This document shows, piece by piece, positions 28,517-35,578 of a stretch of DNA of 35,578 nucleotides. This DNA comes from CAZBWE01 sp964495465. GTDB taxonomy: Bacteria > Planctomycetota > Phycisphaerae > Sedimentisphaerales > Anaerobacaceae. The stretch lies in NCBI GenBank assembly GCA_964495465.1, contig CAZBWE010000015.1, positions 1-35,578 of the forward strand, in the 5' to 3' direction. The notes beneath the pieces were generated by a model. It searched no databases. It saw only the letters and a list, made by a program, of their open reading frames with translations, and was not told where the DNA came from. Made by a program: the position numbers and the translations under genes. Positions within the stretch are counted from its first letter, which is position 1. Each line of letters starts with the position of its first letter.

Positions 28517-29578
28517 ATGCATAAGAAATTGATGTTTTTAATGGCTTTTGTTTTGATGTTTGGCCTGGTCGGTATCGCATCAGCCACAAGCTACTGGAAC
28601 GGATCCGGCACTAATGCCTGGACTGATCCATGCAGCTGGACTGGCGGGGTTCCTACCTCCGCTGATAATGGTTACATCGAGGCAGCAGTTCCAGGGGCGA
28701 TTATTGATTACACTATGACCCTTGGAATTAAAAAAGTAGCTGTCGGGTATCAAACCGCCGGTGATGCCTATCTGTATATGTATGGTGGAACGCTCAACGT
28801 CGACGACAGAGTCTATGTCGGCGGCGAAAAGGGTGATAAGAGCTCCAACGGCAACTTTATAATGGAGTTCGGAACCATAAATCTTACAGACGAAAGCTCA
28901 GAAAAGAAATTCTACATTGGCTACAAAGGTCCAAATGACAAGGGTTATTTCACTATGAACGGTGGAACCATCAACAACGCCGGGAAATTCTACATAGCGG
29001 GTGATTCGACCACTTCCCCTTATGGTGTAATGACAATGAACGGTGGAACCGTAAATGTAAACGCAGCAAGTAAACGGATGCGTATTGCCGGTAAAGGCGG
29101 AACAGGCTATCTCTATATGAACGGCGGTACGATTCACAGCACAGATGATATTAATATGAGCGAAGAGGGTGGATACGGTTATCTCTATATGACCGGCGGC
29201 AATATTATCGCCGATGGTGAATTCCAGCTTGCCTACAAAGCTAAAGCGGGTGTACCTTGTGTTTCTGAAGTTCACCTGGATGGCGGAACTATTGACGTAG
29301 GCGGCCTCACGTTCTTCAATAATCCTGAGGACTTAGCTACACCTTCAGCTTCGTTTGATATCACACTGGGCACGCTGTTAGTAACCGGCGATGTAATATC
29401 AGTAATTCAGGGTTATGCTGATAGTGGTTTGATTACCGCTTACAGCGGTTCCGGTCAGGTGCTCATAAATTATCACGCTGGATGGGACAAGACCGTCGTA
29501 AACGCGATAATTCCTGAGCCGGCTACGATTGCCTTATTGGGTCTTGGTGGACTGGCCCTGCTTCGTCGTCGCAAATAA
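28517..29578 (+). CDS. PEP-CTERM protein with beta-helix-type repeats
   Basis: The 353-aa exported protein has a signal peptide (1-23, ending GLVGIASA), a body built from repeats of about 25-35 residues each containing a Y/F-x-M-x-GGT-x-N core (MYGGTLNV, MEFGTINL, MNGGTINN, MNGGTVNV, MNGGTIHS, MTGGNIIA, LDGGTIDV), and a C-terminal sorting signal starting PEPATIALLG at 333 and ending LLRRRK. PEP-CTERM proteins are processed by exosortase and linked to the envelope or extracellular matrix. The repeats suggest a beta-solenoid, similar to autotransporter-type passenger repeats. The ATG at 28517 follows GAGGAGGAG. No exosortase gene is in the window. A terminator follows 46 nt downstream. Confidence 0.92.
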   Translation: MHKKLMFLMAFVLMFGLVGIASATSYWNGSGTNAWTDPCSWTGGVPTSADNGYIEAAVPGAIIDYTMTLGIKKVAVGYQTAGDAYLYMYGGTLNVDDRVYVGGEKGDKSSNGNFIMEFGTINLTDESSEKKFYIGYKGPNDKGYFTMNGGTINNAGKFYIAGDSTTSPYGVMTMNGGTVNVNAASKRMRIAGKGGTGYLYMNGGTIHSTDDINMSEEGGYGYLYMTGGNIIADGEFQLAYKAKAGVPCVSEVHLDGGTIDVGGLTFFNNPEDLATPSASFDITLGTLLVTGDVISVIQGYADSGLITAYSGSGQVLINYHAGWDKTVVNAIIPEPATIALLGLGGLALLRRRK

Positions 29579-29623
29579 GACGAAGATAATAAAGCCACCA
29601 TAACAACTCAGTTGTTAGAGATT

Positions 29624-29657
29624 AAAGAGGCAAGTCTTTTGATTTGCCTCTTTTTTT
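29624..29657 (+). terminator. Rho-independent terminator after the PEP-CTERM gene
   Basis: AAAGAGGCAA (29624-29633) pairs with TTGCCTCTTT (29644-29653) over 10 bp with a 10-nt loop, followed by a run of T to 29657. A further 15-nt palindrome (AACAACT-C-AGTTGTT, 29602-29616) lies just upstream. Confidence 0.88.
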
Positions 29658-29681
29658 ATGCCTCCAAACTTTGTTTTTTAG

Positions 29682-29710
29682 CTGAAAATTCCGGCATAAT
29701 CTGGTATAAT
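29682..29710 (+). promoter_or_regulatory. Promoter of the pectinase genes, extended -10 type
   Basis: CTGAAA (29682-29687), a 17-nt spacer and a perfect TATAAT (29705-29710) preceded by TGG (extended -10). The leader to the pectate lyase ATG is about 66 nt. Confidence 0.6.
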
Positions 29711-29782
29711 ACGATTCTGGTGGAGGGCTTGTCGTCGGGGGAAAAGCAGAAGTAAAATTTATGGTTTTTGGGAACGTTAAAG

Positions 29783-31675
29783 ATGAAAAGAAAATTTATT
29801 ATCAAAGGACTGACCGTAATTTCCTTGTTCTGCTCTGCACCTGCTGCTTTGGCCGTGGACGGCTTTGGTCAATATACTACCGGCGGAGCAGGCGGAACTA
29901 CTGTTACCGTCAGTAATGCCACGGATTTTAAATTATATGTCGAGACGCCGGATACCCCTTATATTATCCAGGTCCAGGGAACCATCGACCTTGGCCCGCT
30001 CGAAGACGGCGATGTGAGCATCCGGTCGAATAAAACAATCAGAGGTATCGGTGATAATCCCACAATCATAGGAAGTCTCGGATTTAAAAACGGCTCCTCC
30101 AACGTAATCATAGAGAGACTGAATATCACCTGTCCTGAGAACCACGCTGAAGAGGAAGACGGCATCAGTGTAAAGGAAGACATAACCAATGTCTTTATTA
30201 CAAAGTGTACTCTTTATGACTGCTGGGACGGCTGTATTGATATAGCCAGAAGGACCGACTGGGTCACCGTTTCCTGGTGCAAGTTCTATTTCACTTTCCG
30301 CAACGACAACAATGACCGCGTAAGTCTTGTTGGCAACACCGATAGTCCTGGTGACGAGGGCACGCTTCATGTTACCTTTCACCATAACTGGTTCGGCTCA
30401 TACTGCATGCAGAGAATGCCTTCCTTACGTTACGGCCGGGGACATATCTACAATAACTATTACGATTGCCCGGGCAATATCTACTGTATCCGTTCGAGAA
30501 TCCAGGCAGAGTGCCTTATCGAAAATAACTACTTTGACAGCGTAACCGACCCCTATTATATCTACATCGATGATGAGCCGCCGGAAGAGTACGGAAAGAT
30601 AGCCGCATCCGGCAATATCTGTATAAACTGCACCGGCCTGATTGACGACGGTGACGACATTGTTTTTACGCCCCCGTATGCCTATACGCTTGACAATGCA
30701 GAGGATATTCCAATCATTGTACAACACGGTGCGGGCGCAGATGGCAACGACACCCCCCTGCCTCACTGGTATTTTGGCCCTTACGGCGACTTCGACCGTA
30801 GTGACATAGTAGATACAAACGACCTCGGGCAGTTTGTCGGCTACTGGCTTGATACCAATGACACCGCCGACATCAATGATGCAGACTACGACAGTGACGG
30901 CATAGTCAACGGCTTCGAGTATGGCCTCCTGGCCGGAAACTGGCTGAAAGAACCCTCTGACACCACCGCCCCGGCAGCTCCTGACAATTTATGGGCATCG
31001 GCAGGCAATTCGGCGGTTTGGCTCGACTGGGACGACAACTCCGAGCCCGACCTGGATGGTTATAATGTGTATCGTTCGACAACCTCCGGCAGCGCTTATA
31101 CGAAGCTGAACGGCCCGGTTTTGATGAATTCGGATTACACCGATGATACCGCCTCAAACGGGACTATGTATTACTATATCGTTACGGCGGCAGATACCAG
31201 CGGAAACGAGTCCGGCGACTCGGTTAAAGCCTGTGCCGTCCCCGGTGCCGACGGCAACAGCGTTACCATACAGGAATACGCCGTCGGCTTCTGCAATGTT
31301 GATGGTATCATCGATACCAAACATGCAGGTTATACTGGTTCCGGTTTCTGCGATACAGAAAATGAGACAGATAAAGGCATAGACTGGAGTATAAATATCG
31401 CTGCGGCTGATACATATACATTCACCTGGCGATATGCTCACGGCAAGACCGACGACCGCAGTGCTATGCTACTTGTAAATGGCTCACCTGTCATTTCGAG
31501 CATTGCGTTTCCGCCTACAGGCGCTTTTACCACGTGGAGCACGGTATCTGTTGAAGCAGGTCTGACAGAGGGAATAAAAGAAATACGTCTCGAAGGAATG
31601 ACCGGCAACGGCCTGGCAAATATAGATTACCTGATGGTAACAGGCCCTGACCCTCAAATAGAAAGGTGTCCGTAG
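29783..31675 (+). CDS. Secreted modular PL1-type pectate lyase (lyase, dockerin-like, FN3, CBM35-like)
   Basis: The 630-aa exported enzyme begins with a signal peptide (1-24, ending SAPAALA). The PL1 beta-helix follows (VDGFGQYTTGG...; IRSNKTIRGIG, DGISVKEDITNVFITKC, DWVTVSWCKF, FHHNWFGSYCMQRMPSLRYG with the conserved RMPxxR catalytic region, GHIYNNYY). A dockerin-like calcium segment (DFDRSDIVDTNDLGQFVGYW, DYDSDGIVNGFEYGLLAGNWL, about 340-390) comes next. Then an FN3 domain (about 395-488) and a CBM35-like domain (about 495-625; VTIQEYAVGF to LANIDYLMVTG). The ATG at 29783 is chosen because it gives a normal signal peptide; the ribosome-binding site is weak. The FN3-CBM part is nearly repeated in the next gene. 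Confidence 0.88.
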   Translation: MKRKFIIKGLTVISLFCSAPAALAVDGFGQYTTGGAGGTTVTVSNATDFKLYVETPDTPYIIQVQGTIDLGPLEDGDVSIRSNKTIRGIGDNPTIIGSLGFKNGSSNVIIERLNITCPENHAEEEDGISVKEDITNVFITKCTLYDCWDGCIDIARRTDWVTVSWCKFYFTFRNDNNDRVSLVGNTDSPGDEGTLHVTFHHNWFGSYCMQRMPSLRYGRGHIYNNYYDCPGNIYCIRSRIQAECLIENNYFDSVTDPYYIYIDDEPPEEYGKIAASGNICINCTGLIDDGDDIVFTPPYAYTLDNAEDIPIIVQHGAGADGNDTPLPHWYFGPYGDFDRSDIVDTNDLGQFVGYWLDTNDTADINDADYDSDGIVNGFEYGLLAGNWLKEPSDTTAPAAPDNLWASAGNSAVWLDWDDNSEPDLDGYNVYRSTTSGSAYTKLNGPVLMNSDYTDDTASNGTMYYYIVTAADTSGNESGDSVKACAVPGADGNSVTIQEYAVGFCNVDGIIDTKHAGYTGSGFCDTENETDKGIDWSINIAAADTYTFTWRYAHGKTDDRSAMLLVNGSPVISSIAFPPTGAFTTWSTVSVEAGLTEGIKEIRLEGMTGNGLANIDYLMVTGPDPQIERCP

Positions 31676-31742
31676 TACCGGATGCCCTATGGATTTCCCG
31701 GCTCGCATCAGAACTGCCTGGCAGCAATTTATAAATCGATAT

Positions 31743-34199
31743 ATGAATAAAAAAAATAACAGCAAAACAACTGCCCGCACAAGCAATTGCTGCATAGCTG
31801 TAGTAATTCTTATGCTGCTATTCGTAACGCCATTCACAGCACTCGCTCAACAGTTGGCCTTTCCCGGCGCCGAAGGTTTTGGTCGTTATGCCGCCGGAGG
31901 AAGGGGAGGTTCTGTCTATCATGTGACTAATCTCAATGATTCCGGGACCGGCTCTTTTCGAGACGCTGTTAGCCAGAGTTACCGCACGGTGGTTTTCGAT
32001 GTAGGCGGGATAATCAACATTTCAGACCGCATCGTCGTCAAAAACAACGTAACAATTGCCGGTCAAACTGCGCCGGGCGATGGTATTGTTATATATGGCA
32101 ACGGAATGTCACATTCCAATGCGCACAACAGTATCACACGCTACATCCGGGTTCGCATGGGCGTAAACGGCACCAGCGGAAAAGACGCTATGACTATTGC
32201 GAGCGGACACGATATGATTTTCGACCACATATCCGTTTCCTGGGGCAGGGATGGCACTTTCGATATCAATTTTGATTCTGGTGCAGAAATAACCAACATA
32301 ACCATCCAGGATTCAATCATTTCTCAAGGACTGCTTAACCATTCAACCGGCGGTTTGATGCAATCAACCGGCGGCGTATCATTATTACGTAATCTCTGGA
32401 TAGATAATAACACACGCAATCCCAAAGTTAAGGGAATCAATGAGTATGTTAATAATGTGGTTTATAACTGGGACGTTGCCGCTTATATCCTTGGTGACTC
32501 CGCAGGGGACTCTTACGCCAACGTTATAAACAATTGTTTCATTAACGGACCGGATACCAGCTCGGCGGCATTTACGCGTGGCAACCTGAACTTTCATATT
32601 TATGCCTCTGACAACTACCAGGACTCGAACAGGAACGGCGTCCTCGATGGCGGAATTCTCTCTGAATCGGCGTATGGAACGGTGGACTGGCAGAGCACCT
32701 CTTATGACTATCCCTCGCTTACCGCCTTTAGCCCCATAGAGGCCTACTACGTGGTTCTTTCCAAGGCGGGCGCCTCAATGCAACGCGACGCAGTCGATAC
32801 CCGCCTTATTACAGAGTTGAAATCTCTGGGAACGCTCGGACAAATCATCTCCAACGAAAACAACCCGCCTATGTATGGGCCGGGAATCGTCAACGGCGGC
32901 ACGGCTCCGACTGATACCGACGGTGATGGAATGTCGGATGAGTGGGAAACTACCCTTGGCCTGAATCCGGAATCGGCTGACAACAACGGTGATATCGACG
33001 GCAACGGCTATACGAATCTTGAAGACTATTTAAACTGGCTGGCCGTTCCTCATGCGAAAGTGGCGAGAAATGAATCTGTGGATATTGACCTTCGACGATT
33101 CTCCAGCGGCTTTAACCCGGGCGCCAGCTACCAATTATCTAATATCAGCCACGGTTCCGGAATACTGCTTGGTGACGGCCATACGGCGCGTTTTGAACCG
33201 ACCAAAGGATATTCAGGCCTGGCCGGTTTCGATTATACCGTTGACAACGGCTGCTCAGTGACCGAGACGGTGCAAGTGCTTGTGGCCGCCCGCGGCGAGT
33301 GGATATACGGTGATTTTACGGATGACGACATTGTAGATTTGAACGACATACCTGAATTCGTGAAACTGTGGGTAATTGATGACTGCTGCCAGACCGAATA
33401 TGTGGATTTAAACGGCGATTGCATCGTCAACTTTTATGAATTTTCCGCCCTCGCTGACAACTGGCTGATAATTCCTCCGGATACAACCGCCCCCTCGGCA
33501 CCCACAAAGCTGTGGGCCGCAGCAGGTTACGGGACAGTTTCACTCTACTGGAACGACAACACAGAGCCCGACCTAGACGGTTACAATGTATATCGCTCGA
33601 TAACTTCAAGTAGCGGTTTTACGAAGCTCAACGATTCGGTTTTGATGAATTCGGACTATTTCGATGATTTTGTTTTAAGCGGCTCTATGTATTACTATGT
33701 CGTTACGGCCGTAGATACCAGCGAAAACGAGTCCGAATACTCCGTCGAAGCGTGCGCTTTACCCGGCACAGACGGCAACAGCGTCACCATACAGGAAAAT
33801 GCAATCGGTTTCTGCGATGTGGACGGCAGCATCGACAACGATAACGCCGGATACACCGGTTACGGCTTTGCAAATACGGACAACGAGCTCGGCAATAAAA
33901 TCGACTGGTGCATTTATATCGCTTCAGCCGGCTCATATACTTTCAAGTGGAGATATGCCAACGGCTCGAGCGACAGACCGGCGACACTTCTTATCAATAG
34001 CTCTGCGGAAGTGCCAGACATCAGTTTCCCCGGTACCGGCGGCTGGACGAGCTGGAGCAATTCTTCCGCCGTTGTCACTTTGACAACAGGCACAAAAGAC
34101 ATCCGGCTTCAGGCAACAGGCGAAAACGGCCTGGCAAATATAGATTACCTGATGGTAACAGGTGATAATCCCGAAGCAACAACCTGCTGGTCAAGATAG
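31743..34199 (+). CDS. Secreted large modular pectate lyase (lyase, Ig-like, dockerin-like, FN3, CBM35-like)
   Basis: This 818-aa exported protein has a signal peptide (about 1-35, ending FTALA) and a pectate-lyase beta-helix close to that of the minus-strand lyase at 24806 (AFPGAEGFGRYAAGGRGGSVYHVTNLNDSGTGSF, NVTIAGQTAPGDG, IFDHISVSW, TRNPKVKGINEYVNNVVYNW). A calcium-repeat region follows (DTDGDGMSDEWE, NGDIDGNGYTNLEDYLNWL), then an Ig/cadherin-like domain (about 435-525), a dockerin-like pair (GDFTDDDIVDLNDIPEF, DLNGDCIVNFYEF), an FN3 domain and a CBM35-like domain. The position of the catalytic RxPxxR is RNPKVK, ending in Lys. The start at 31743 is chosen from the signal peptide; an in-frame ATG at 31689 has no better support. 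It probably shares a transcript with the preceding lyase. Confidence 0.86.
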   Translation: MNKKNNSKTTARTSNCCIAVVILMLLFVTPFTALAQQLAFPGAEGFGRYAAGGRGGSVYHVTNLNDSGTGSFRDAVSQSYRTVVFDVGGIINISDRIVVKNNVTIAGQTAPGDGIVIYGNGMSHSNAHNSITRYIRVRMGVNGTSGKDAMTIASGHDMIFDHISVSWGRDGTFDINFDSGAEITNITIQDSIISQGLLNHSTGGLMQSTGGVSLLRNLWIDNNTRNPKVKGINEYVNNVVYNWDVAAYILGDSAGDSYANVINNCFINGPDTSSAAFTRGNLNFHIYASDNYQDSNRNGVLDGGILSESAYGTVDWQSTSYDYPSLTAFSPIEAYYVVLSKAGASMQRDAVDTRLITELKSLGTLGQIISNENNPPMYGPGIVNGGTAPTDTDGDGMSDEWETTLGLNPESADNNGDIDGNGYTNLEDYLNWLAVPHAKVARNESVDIDLRRFSSGFNPGASYQLSNISHGSGILLGDGHTARFEPTKGYSGLAGFDYTVDNGCSVTETVQVLVAARGEWIYGDFTDDDIVDLNDIPEFVKLWVIDDCCQTEYVDLNGDCIVNFYEFSALADNWLIIPPDTTAPSAPTKLWAAAGYGTVSLYWNDNTEPDLDGYNVYRSITSSSGFTKLNDSVLMNSDYFDDFVLSGSMYYYVVTAVDTSENESEYSVEACALPGTDGNSVTIQENAIGFCDVDGSIDNDNAGYTGYGFANTDNELGNKIDWCIYIASAGSYTFKWRYANGSSDRPATLLINSSAEVPDISFPGTGGWTSWSNSSAVVTLTTGTKDIRLQATGENGLANIDYLMVTGDNPEATTCWSR

Positions 34200-34266
34200 C
34201 TTTTATCCGGCTCGTTTACATATTTTAGCTTGCAGACAAAAGACAATGAGCGTATTTTAAAAGGCG

Positions 34267-35578
34267 ATGAATAAAGTGAAAATACCTTTTAAAATGCCGA
34301 ATGTTAGACGTCCTTCTTTCCCGGATAGAACGATTGATATCCGCGACTACGGGGCTGTTGCCGATGGCACAACATTGAACACCGGCGCCTTTGCCAAAGC
34401 CATAGCCGCCTGTGCCACAGCAGGAGGCGGGCGCGTGCTGGTGCCGGCTGGAATATGGCTCAGCGGCCCAATCCATCTGAAAAGTAACATCGAGCTTCAC
34501 ATCCAGAAAGGCGCAGAGCTGCGCTTTAGTGACAGATTCAGTGATTACCTGCCCGCAGTATTTACACGGTGGGAAGGTATCGAGTGCTATAATTATTCGC
34601 CGCTGATTTATGCCAAAGATTGCACAAATATAGCCATCACAGGTTCAGGCAAACTTGACGGCAGAGGGCAGCGATGGTGGAAGTGGAAAGCAATACAGAA
34701 ACGCGGGGCTGTCAGGTTATACAATATGGCCTGTAAGGGTGTTGCCGTAACCAGGCGCGTTCTCGGCACGGAAAAAGATGCCCTTCGGCCCTCATTTATC
34801 GAGCCGGTCAATTGCAGAAATGTTTTGATTGAGGGCATAACCATCGGAAGCGGTCCGATGTGGACGATTCATCCTGTTTACTGCGACAACGTGCTTATTC
34901 GCAAGGTAAACGTCAATACAAGAGGGGTAAATAACGATGGACTGGTAATAGATTCCACACGGGCTGTTTTAGTTGAGCGTTGCTACTTCGATACCGGCGA
35001 CGACTGCGTAGTCCTCAAATCGGGATTGAACGAAGATGGCTGGCGAGTCGGCCGGCCTACCGAGAAGGTCATTGTTCGTTATTGTTCCACTAAACAGGGG
35101 CACGGAGGCATTACAATAGGCAGTGAAATGTCAGGTGATATAAGAGACATTTTCGTTCATAACTGCGAATTTAACGGAACCAATAATGGTATCAGAGTCA
35201 AGTCAATGCGTGGCCGAGGCGGAGTAGTTGAAAATATATGGATTCAGGATATCAAGATGGGCCGTATAAGCAGGGCCACGATGACGTTCAATACGTTTTA
35301 CGGTCAATCCACGCTTAAACCCTTTACAAAAACTCCTCCGATAGTCCGCAATATTCACATTAAAAACATCGCCTGCGAGTATGCCGGCAGGGCCGTGAAA
35401 ATTATAGGTCTGCCGGAGCAGCCCATCGAAAATGTCACTTTAGAGAATGTTTCAATTGCCTCCAGGTGGGGACTTGAATGTATCAATGTAAAAGATAGTA
35501 ATTTTCTCGGCGTGAGAATTACTCCGATTAAAGAGCCGGTTATGTTCGTAAAGAACAGCCGGAATTTAACCATTCGCA
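34267..35578 (+). CDS. GH28 polygalacturonase-family enzyme, C-terminus beyond the window
   Basis: The frame is open from the ATG at 34267 to the window end (437 codons). It starts with the family's IDIRDYGAVADGTTLNTGAFAKAI segment and shows all GH28 active-site motifs: NNDG (222-225; usually NTDG, Asp224), GDDC with Asp245-Asp246, GHGG with His279 and RVK (310-312; usually RIK). It should hydrolyse galacturonan or rhamnogalacturonan chains or oligomers. There is no signal peptide: the N-terminus (MNKVKIPFKMPNVRRPSFPD) is basic and not hydrophobic, and an in-frame TAA at 34258 rules out an upstream start. A cytoplasmic enzyme acting on imported oligosaccharides is therefore likely. It follows the secreted lyase by 67 nt. 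Confidence 0.9.
   Translation, partial: MNKVKIPFKMPNVRRPSFPDRTIDIRDYGAVADGTTLNTGAFAKAIAACATAGGGRVLVPAGIWLSGPIHLKSNIELHIQKGAELRFSDRFSDYLPAVFTRWEGIECYNYSPLIYAKDCTNIAITGSGKLDGRGQRWWKWKAIQKRGAVRLYNMACKGVAVTRRVLGTEKDALRPSFIEPVNCRNVLIEGITIGSGPMWTIHPVYCDNVLIRKVNVNTRGVNNDGLVIDSTRAVLVERCYFDTGDDCVVLKSGLNEDGWRVGRPTEKVIVRYCSTKQGHGGITIGSEMSGDIRDIFVHNCEFNGTNNGIRVKSMRGRGGVVENIWIQDIKMGRISRATMTFNTFYGQSTLKPFTKTPPIVRNIHIKNIACEYAGRAVKIIGLPEQPIENVTLENVSIASRWGLECINVKDSNFLGVRITPIKEPVMFVKNSRNLTIR

Noticed and set aside
29902..30385. Minus-strand frames opposite the first modular lyase
   Set aside because: They are antisense shadows of a strongly supported secreted enzyme, with no ribosome-binding site or known motif.

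Overview
The window looks like part of a metagenome-assembled or draft genome of a Planctomycetota bacterium, probably class Phycisphaerae (Sedimentisphaerales-like). The reasons are a PEP-CTERM protein ending in an LRRRK-type tail, a prepilin-like protein with an FTLVELLVVISIIALL head and a planctomycete-style C-terminal part, large secreted pectate lyases with dockerin-like, FN3 and CBM modules, moderate GC content, and runs of exactly 100 N that mark scaffold joins. The taxonomic placement is inference.

Layout. 1-1432 (minus): a partial membrane protein and dprA. 1673-4324 (plus): a translationally coupled small membrane protein, a PAS histidine kinase and two tandem 148-aa single-domain response regulators. 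4668-6104: folC, whose consensus-like promoter places transcription start almost on the ATG. 6283-16019 (plus): an L-rhamnose utilisation cluster with rhamnulokinase (broken by two scaffold gaps), a PHP-domain protein, a long zinc-type MDR dehydrogenase, L-rhamnose mutarotase, L-rhamnose isomerase, an NCS1-like permease and a class II aldolase. 16087-16594 (minus): a DUF4258 / YgiT-type zinc-finger pair resembling a toxin-antitoxin module, bracketed by 36-nt direct repeats. 16927-20433: a fused alpha-beta E1 and the E2 of a pyruvate/acetoin-type dehydrogenase. 20545-24772: an iron alcohol dehydrogenase, a zinc alcohol dehydrogenase and an L-fucose-isomerase-family enzyme. 24806-27427 (minus): a secreted pectate lyase and a prepilin-like protein. 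27428-28516: a 1.1 kb AT-rich intergenic region. 28517-35578 (plus): a PEP-CTERM repeat protein, two secreted modular pectate lyases and a GH28 polygalacturonase-family enzyme cut by the window end.

Together these genes suggest use of pectin, including rhamnogalacturonan. Secreted lyases cut galacturonan, GH28 acts on oligomers, and rhamnose is taken up and converted by RhaM, RhaA, RhaB and the aldolase to DHAP and L-lactaldehyde. The alcohol dehydrogenases probably process lactaldehyde, and the dehydrogenase complex feeds acetyl-CoA. No sugar-responsive transcription factor, SusC/D pair or microcompartment shell gene is visible in the window.

The most unusual feature is a set of small repeats and palindromes inside coding sequences of the rhamnose cluster: a 55-bp palindromic element in rhaB, a 20-bp palindrome in the MDR gene, and a heptanucleotide array plus a 3'-end palindrome in the aldolase gene. 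All keep the reading frame open. Two longer MITE-like inverted-repeat elements lie between genes.
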